Of a stretch of 64,000 nt of DNA, positions 60,132-64,000 are shown piece after piece (within the stretch, counting starts at the first letter, position 1; each line of letters starts with the position of its first letter). The DNA is taken from positions 124,001-188,000 of the forward strand of contig JAEUOR010000010.1 of the NCBI GenBank assembly GCA_016790635.1. The letters run 5' to 3'. A model generated the notes under the pieces. That model made no database searches. It was not told the origin of the DNA and saw nothing but the letters and a program-made list of their open reading frames with translations. Position numbers and translations under genes: made by a program. The DNA comes from Burkholderiales bacterium. GTDB lineage: Bacteria; Pseudomonadota; Gammaproteobacteria; Burkholderiales; JAEUOS01.

Positions 60132-60720
60132 CACTGACGAGGCGCGGGCACATGCGGGATCGCAAGCGGGCCTGCCCTTCGAGGACGAGGCGCGAGACAG
60201 CGGGCCGCGCTTACGGCCTGCGGAGTTGGCTCGCCTGCTCGGGATCAGTCGGCAAAGCGTGCACGCGTGGATTGTGGCCGGGAAGATTCGCTTGGGCGCA
60301 GATGGCCGAATCGACCCGCGCCGAGCGGTGGCGGACGTGTTGCGAACGAGCGACCCGGCGAAGCTGCGGGCGCGAGTACTCGCGCCCTTCGCGGAAGAGG
60401 TTTCGAGGTTGCGCGAACGCGTGGCCGACCTGGTGCACCGACTGCGCCGCTGTGAAGAGGACCGCGAGTTTCACGAGGGCGCGGCCGATGAACTGGCGGT
60501 GCAGGTAAATCGGCTTGAGCGGCTGGCGCGGACCCTGCCTGGAATCAGCGATGAGGCCCGCGCGGCGCTGGTGGCCGAGCTGGCCCTCGAATCTCGGCCG
60601 GCAGCGGCCGATTCACCCGCGCACGGGTCGCCGGGCTTGGCCTGTGCGCCCGCCGAAGTGGGTGGGGTTATCGAGGTGGGTGATGCCTCGAAACACACTT
60701 TGTGGGGAAGGTCAAGCTAG
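60115..60720 (+). CDS. Helix-turn-helix/coiled-coil element protein
   Basis: 201 residues. A MerR-like or terminase-small-subunit-like helix-turn-helix (LRPAELARLLGISRQSVHAWIVAGKIRLGADGRIDPRRAVADVL) is followed by a long coiled coil (about 90-150: EEVSRLRERVADLVHRLRRCEEDREFHEGAADELAVQVNRLERLART) and a disordered tail. The arrangement suits a DNA-binding packaging, partition or regulatory protein of the element. Its last bases overlap the tail of the convergent sigma-like gene. Confidence 0.75.
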   Translation: MTGRIDTDEARAHAGSQAGLPFEDEARDSGPRLRPAELARLLGISRQSVHAWIVAGKIRLGADGRIDPRRAVADVLRTSDPAKLRARVLAPFAEEVSRLRERVADLVHRLRRCEEDREFHEGAADELAVQVNRLERLARTLPGISDEARAALVAELALESRPAAADSPAHGSPGLACAPAEVGGVIEVGDASKHTLWGRSS

Positions 60721-61248
60721 GCAGGCCGCGTCCGCTCTGATACGCAAGAGTTGAACCGAAACGGAGCTGCGTGCAATGCCAAGTTCATGCGCCACATCCT
60801 CATGCGTCCCGCCTTGGTAGAGGGCTTCCATGATTTCCTGCTGTCTAGGGGTGGCCGTAGCGAAAAGTTTTTGCACCGCCCGCTTGGCGTACACCTGCTC
60901 ATCCAGCGGCGAATGCGATTCGTCGGCGATCGCCAGACCTGCTTGTATAGGCTCCTCGACCGCGGCATTCTGCGCAATCGGCGCGTCCAGAGGCGCGGTT
61001 TTCTTCGCCTGCTTCTTCGTTCGGCACAGTCGACGAAAAACGATCTTGCTGAGGATCGCGGGCAATTCCGCGGTCGGCTTGTCCCGGTAGCGCTCCAGAA
61101 GCACGACGAGCCCATCTTGTATGGCATCCGAGACATCGTCGTCGCTGACCGTGGGAAAGAGCTTTGGTGACTTGAACTTCCTCACCATGCGAGGCGTGGC
61201 CCACTCGGCCGCGACCTCCGCAATTCCAGCGTCGTTGTGATGCAGCAC
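60712..61248 (-). CDS. Sigma-70-like factor, ECF type
   Basis: About 178 residues from a GTG at 61248 with AAGGAG at good distance; a GTG at 61254 lies too close to that site. A region-2-like segment (VSDDDVSDAIQDGLVVLLERYRDKPTAELPAILSKIVFRRLCR) is followed by a linker and a region-4-like helix-turn-helix (LFATATPRQQEIMEALYQGGTHEDVAHELGIARSSVSVQLLRIR). It is the only gene on the minus strand of the element and converges on the main run. It could direct transcription of element genes; the target promoter is unknown and no anti-sigma gene is adjacent. Confidence 0.75.
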   Translation of the reverse strand: MLHHNDAGIAEVAAEWATPRMVRKFKSPKLFPTVSDDDVSDAIQDGLVVLLERYRDKPTAELPAILSKIVFRRLCRTKKQAKKTAPLDAPIAQNAAVEEPIQAGLAIADESHSPLDEQVYAKRAVQKLFATATPRQQEIMEALYQGGTHEDVAHELGIARSSVSVQLLRIRADAACLA

Positions 61249-61529
61249 GTTCACTCTCCTTCGGGGTTGGTATCAGCAGATCGGGATAAATAATTCGCCG
61301 GTTTACGACGAAGCTATAGCGACTCATCACGATATTCACCAAGCGCACAGGTGCGTGCACTAAAGCCACTTGGCTGCTAAAAGAACCAACCCACCAGGAG
61401 TGGGAATCTTCGAAAAATTGTCATCAAGAGCGATCGACTGCCAGGAAATCCACTCTAGAGCTGTGGTATGCCCCAAAGGCTGTTTGGCGCTCCTCCACCA
61501 ACTCCTCAACGAACTTCACCACCTCCTCT
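61249..61529. other. Gene-free tract upstream of the sigma-like gene
   Basis: 281 bases, AT-richer than the surroundings. No convincing gene on either strand: the frame that opens at 61370 runs through the repeats and lacks a ribosome site. It must hold the promoter of the sigma-like gene. Confidence 0.5.
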
Positions 61530-61764
61530 TCTGGAGTTACACATACATCTATAAGGCACCAAGGCAGCGATTGCGTTTACGCCGCCAGCAGAAATTTTTG
61601 GGCAACCGAATTTGCCGGAAATCGCCTAGCACGGGTAGCGGCCAAGAGTTTCTCCCCCCCCCGTTTCTTGAGTTCCGCATACCTCTACAAGGTATCAAAG
61701 CAGCGATTGCGTTTGCGCCGCCAACAGAAATTTTCGGGCAACCGAATTTGCCGGAAATCGCCTA
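61530..61764 (+). repeat. Pair of ~99-base direct repeats
   Basis: Copies 61530-61628 and 61666-61764 lie 136 bases apart and match closely over the stretch from CATAC to GCCGGAAATCGCCTA. They share GCAGCGATTGCGTTT and GGGCAACCGAATTTGCCGG, where GGCAA and TTGCC can pair as a small hairpin. Most differences are scattered single bases. The repeats read through in frames with no gene signals, so a non-coding role (structured RNA or replication region) is more likely than a protein. Confidence 0.8.
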
Positions 61765-61917
61765 ATAGCCGAGGCAGCCGGAATATGAAGCCATCTCGGG
61801 GTGGCACTGAAACAAGGCCGGACTACCCGGCACACAGAATCCGCGCCTGGGAAGGCCCGGACCAAGCGGAGAACCGACCTGAACTCGGTCTCCATAAGCT
61901 CGGAAGGGAGGTGTTAC

Positions 61918-61998
61918 GTGAAAATCGAGCTTGTACTGGCAGTTGCGTATCTGGTCATTGCCGCTTGCTACGTCATCAAGGCGTACTACGCAGCGTAA
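61918..61998 (+). CDS. 26-residue single-membrane-span peptide
   Basis: A GTG start preceded by a strong ribosome site (GGAAGGGAGGTG) opens a 26-codon frame: a short charged start (VKIE), about 16 hydrophobic residues (LVLAVAYLVIAACYVI), then KAYYAA. A rho-independent terminator follows 17 bases after the stop, so this looks like a dedicated short transcript. Such peptides occur as type I toxins (TisB, Ldr, Hok classes) or as small membrane regulators. No antisense RNA is identified. A longer in-frame reading from 61801 lacks a site. Confidence 0.6.
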   Translation: MKIELVLAVAYLVIAACYVIKAYYAA

Positions 61999-62014
61999 CA
62001 ATGCCGATCCGCTT

Positions 62015-62042
62015 AAGCCCGCCCTAGTGGCGGGCTTTTTTT
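62015..62042 (+). terminator. Rho-independent terminator after the small peptide
   Basis: AAGCCCGCC and GGCGGGCTT form a perfect 9-base-pair stem around CTAGT, followed by seven T's. Confidence 0.92.
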
Positions 62043-62286
62043 GCCTAACTTTCAGTCTAGGCGCCGGCGCCAAAAGATTGAACCAACCCGAACGCCAGCG
62101 CACCATAATAACTCATGACGCCCGCAAGTACAAGTTCCATGCGGTCAGCTTGGTTGCCGCCGGCGCGACGATGCTGCCGACAAGCGGGAGAATAGTCGAT
62201 GCACGCATCGTGCAAGCGCGTACCGTTTGGTGCCCATGAAGTGCGGCCGCATATTCAAGCCGCTCATCCGGCAAGAATGGTCTCAA

Positions 62287-62331
62287 TGTACTCAGTCGAA
62301 GTCCGCTGTCCTCAGCTTCGGAGTGAGTACA
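62287..62331. repeat. 45-base nested palindrome
   Basis: TGTACTCA (62287-62294) pairs TGAGTACA (62324-62331) and, inside it, CGAAG (62297-62301) pairs CTTCG (62316-62320). The 14-base loop carries TGTCCTCAG, the reverse complement of the CTGAGGACA repeat. There is no T-run. It could be a replication or recombination site, or an RNA stem-loop. Confidence 0.75.
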
Positions 62332-62375
62332 CCTGAAGTCTCACGCATCAAGGGTTTCCGGGCGATTGGTGGGCT

Positions 62376-62393
62376 TGCCCTCAGTGTCCTCAG
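62376..62393 (-). repeat. CTGAGGACA repeat cluster, right copy (reverse orientation)
   Basis: Read on the minus strand, CTGAGGACA is followed head-to-tail by CTGAGGGCA (TGCCCTCAG then TGTCCTCAG on the plus strand). The spacing equals that of the pair at 54708. Another minus-strand copy sits in the palindrome loop at 62307-62315. Confidence 0.75.
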
Positions 62394-62756
62394 TCGAAAA
62401 ACCCTGAGGCGGCATTGCTTAGGCCGCGAGTGGTTGCGAAATGCCCGGGCCTGGCTGGGTGTAAGCGCCCGACGTGGCTTATGTAGTTGCTCACCTGTTG
62501 TGCGACAGAAAAATGGTTCAAGCGAAGCCACGGGGGGCGGGTGATTCTCTCGGACCGAAAGCCGATGGACCGTAGTCCAAGGCAAATTTTCCTGCGCGGG
62601 AGTTTCAGGGGGTGGGGGTCACGATCGATTGGCGAACGTACTCGGTGCGCACCTTTGGCTGCGGAGGTCGACCTAAGTCAGGCCCACCCTGGGGATCGAG
62701 CCCCAATTTGACGAAAGATGAATGAGGTTGGAAGGATCTGAACGGCATAATCAGGC

Positions 62757-63269
62757 ATGCCCACTCGAATCGCGGTTCCCCTGCTGCTCGCAGCACTCAC
62801 CGCACCCGCCTGGGCCGACATCACCGGAAAGGTCGTCGCAGTCGCGGATGGCGACACGATCACCGTCCTGCAAGGCAGGGAGCAGGTCAAGGTCCGCCTG
62901 TCCGGCATCGACGCACCGGAACGGAAGCAGCCGTTCGGCGAGCGTGCCCGGGCGAACATGTCTCGCCTTGTGTTTGGCAAGGAGGTCCTAGTCGCGGGTC
63001 GCAAGCGGGACCGCTTCGGGAGTGTCGTCGGCCGCGTCTTGGTGGCCTCAGACGACTGCAAACAAGCAGACTGCCCCAAGACCCTTGACGCTAGTCTCGC
63101 GCAGCTGAAACTCGGCCTAGCGTGGCACTACAAACGTTTCGAGCACGAACAGCCGGAATACGAGCGCGGCCAGTATGTGTTCGCCGAGGGCGAGGCGAGG
63201 GCCAAACGGGCCGGACTGTGGCAGGATGCAGATGCGGTGCCACCGTGGGTGTGGAGGAGTTCAAAGTAG
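62757..63269 (+). CDS. Secreted thermonuclease-family protein
   Basis: 170 residues. A signal peptide (PTRIAVPLLLAALTAPAWA) is followed by an SNase domain: ITGKVVAVADGDTITVL, VRLSGIDAPERKQPFGE with catalytic-type Arg47 and Glu55, and RFGSVVGRVLV with the second arginine. It should cleave DNA or RNA with calcium, in the periplasm or outside the cell. Homologues of this kind are common as cargo on plasmids and integrative elements. It lies 131 bases before the KAP gene on the same strand. Confidence 0.9.
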   Translation: MPTRIAVPLLLAALTAPAWADITGKVVAVADGDTITVLQGREQVKVRLSGIDAPERKQPFGERARANMSRLVFGKEVLVAGRKRDRFGSVVGRVLVASDDCKQADCPKTLDASLAQLKLGLAWHYKRFEHEQPEYERGQYVFAEGEARAKRAGLWQDADAVPPWVWRSSK

Positions 63270-63399
63270 CAATTGAAAGGCGCGATTCAGACACAAGCTA
63301 CGCGCCGATGAGGAACTGTGCGAGAAAGAGTATGGTTGCATTCGAAAGGGCTGCGAAGCCGCGTGTCTCCGAAGTTGTCATATCCAAGGTGATATTTAG

Positions 63400-64000
63400 A
63401 TGAACGCGAAATCGGATGGCCCCGATTACTTGGGCTCCGCATCGACTGAAGCCGGGCATGACGCGCCAGTTCTCGATCGTACCGGAGATCACTATGACCG
63501 CTGGCCAATTGCAACTGCAATTTCGCGAGTGATCCAGGAATCGCCCCGAACCTGGTCGACGAGGATCGGGTTATTTGGGAGCTGGGGAGACGGGAAGACG
63601 ACAGTCTTAAACTTCTTGCAGGAACAGCAACGGTCCGCTGGAAACATCGTAATCAGGTTTAGTCCGTGGGGCGTTTCGACTGAAAAGGAGGTTTGGAAAG
63701 AGTTTGGAAATGCACTTACTGAAGGTCTACGCGAATGCGGTATCGGGACGGGTGCGTGGAGATCGACAGTCGTGTTTCTAAGGCGCAATTGGTCGTGGCT
63801 CTCGTCAGGTTCTGAGGGTGTAGCAAAAGCCGCACAGGCAAGCGGCTATGCGCCTGGCGCAGAAGCCGGTGCCAAGTTGGCGAATAGCTGGATCGCCGGA
63901 CAACTTCAGCTGAACCGAAAGAAGATTGAATCGATCGTCAATCAATTGGGTAGCCGCCGAGTGGTCGTATTTATCGACGACTTGGATCGGGCTGATCCCA
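63400..64000 (+). CDS. KAP-family P-loop NTPase, 3'-truncated
   Basis: The frame opens at an ATG at 63400 with AAGGTG eight bases upstream and runs without a stop to the window edge (200 codons seen). Walker A is GLFGSWGDGKTTVLN (about 58-71), followed by VIRFSPWGVSTEKEVWKEF, and Walker B VVVFIDDLDRADP is at the right edge. This spacing and the SPW and DDLDR motifs define KAP NTPases (named after Kidins220/ARMS and PifA). Bacterial members are often membrane-associated and plasmid- or island-borne, and PifA excludes phage T7. A defence role is therefore plausible; further domains lie outside the window. Codon use is less GC-rich than in the core genes. Confidence 0.88.
   Translation, partial: MNAKSDGPDYLGSASTEAGHDAPVLDRTGDHYDRWPIATAISRVIQESPRTWSTRIGLFGSWGDGKTTVLNFLQEQQRSAGNIVIRFSPWGVSTEKEVWKEFGNALTEGLRECGIGTGAWRSTVVFLRRNWSWLSSGSEGVAKAAQASGYAPGAEAGAKLANSWIAGQLQLNRKKIESIVNQLGSRRVVVFIDDLDRADP

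Larger units (their letters stand above)
62043..62756. other. Gene-free, repeat-containing tract
   Basis: About 714 bases without a supported gene. Frames such as 62227-62544 lack ribosome sites and family features. The tract contains the palindrome at 62287-62331 and the reverse-oriented CTGAGGACA repeats described separately. Confidence 0.5.
53233..64000 (+). mobile_element. Integrated element beside tRNA-Ser (right end outside window)
   Basis: Everything right of tRNA-Ser fits an integrated element. A P4-type tyrosine recombinase is encoded pointing away from the tRNA. Then come an AlpA-like activator, a primase/helicase-like protein, small unknown genes, a sigma-like factor, repeat arrays, a nuclease and a KAP NTPase. 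Base composition becomes visibly more AT-rich in parts (61.3-62.1 and 63.3-64.0 kb). A second copy of the tRNA 3' end, which would mark the far boundary, is not found in the window. No capsid, portal or conjugation gene is seen in this part, so it could be a phage satellite, a defence island or the start of a larger element. Confidence 0.85.

Noticed and set aside
58027..60165. 712-codon frame on the minus strand
   Set aside because: It lies wholly opposite the primase/helicase-like gene, has no family features, and is expected in high-GC DNA where the reverse strand lacks stops.
61370..61765. 131-codon plus frame through the 99-base repeats
   Set aside because: No ribosome site, mixed composition, and it simply reads both repeats; treated as non-coding.
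62227..62544. 105-codon plus frame
   Set aside because: It runs through the palindrome and iterons and has no start signal or family.
63122..63403. 93-codon plus frame ending at the KAP start
   Set aside because: It overlaps the thermonuclease gene in another frame and looks like its shadow; only its stop touches the KAP ATG.
53233..64000. Right attachment site of the element within the window
   Set aside because: I found no second copy of the tRNA-Ser 3' end, so the far boundary must lie beyond 64 kb.

Overview
The window is high-GC bacterial chromosome with dense, often overlapping genes. Gene content and order point to a betaproteobacterium of the Burkholderiales/Rhodocyclales type: a scpB-rluB unit, the rimP-nusA-infB-rbfA-truB operon, hrcA-hemH, a Bug/TctC-type periplasmic binding protein, dapC-dapD-(pilU)-prmB, and lysC followed by tRNA-Ser. 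The genus is not determined.

Layout. 1-18.1 kb is a signal-transduction region. It opens with the end of a diguanylate cyclase, two very large sensor histidine kinases and a receiver-HATPase protein in one tightly coupled run. A convergent NarL-type regulator and kinase pair follows. Next comes the wreck of a chemotaxis operon: a methyl-accepting protein, a CheY, an in-frame CheA-HPt/receptor chimera, an intact cheR, and broken cheD and cheB. It ends with an STAS protein and a receiver-PP2C-kinase protein resembling the HsbA/HsbR partner switch. 18.2-26.8 kb is housekeeping: chromosome segregation, rRNA modification, and transcription and translation factors. 26.8-32.5 kb holds hemH, hrcA, a stand-alone receiver, two periplasmic binding proteins and two unknown genes. 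32.5-39.4 kb holds ilvD with a divergent LysR regulator, lgt, three small overlapping genes, hslO, and lexA with its own SOS box. 39.4-45.4 kb is acyl-CoA metabolism: thiolase, enoyl-CoA hydratase, phosphotransferase and acyl-CoA dehydrogenase on one strand, with a GST and a short-chain dehydrogenase divergent to them. 45.4-53.2 kb holds a porin, prmB, pilU, dapD, dapC, tRNA-Pro, a small regulator, lysC and tRNA-Ser(GCT).

From 53.2 kb to the right edge is an integrated element beside tRNA-Ser. It has a P4-type integrase preceded by a GGGGGCAT repeat array, an AlpA-type regulator, a large primase/helicase-like protein, small unknown genes, and a counter-oriented sigma-like factor. Beyond these lies a repeat-rich tract holding a 26-residue membrane peptide with its own terminator, then a secreted thermonuclease, then the start of a KAP-family P-loop NTPase that runs off the window. 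The reading frame at the left edge is also cut.

The parts most worth a second look are the deletion-fused chemotaxis operon, the kinase-to-partner-switch circuitry around it, and the element's repeats, palindrome, membrane peptide and KAP NTPase.
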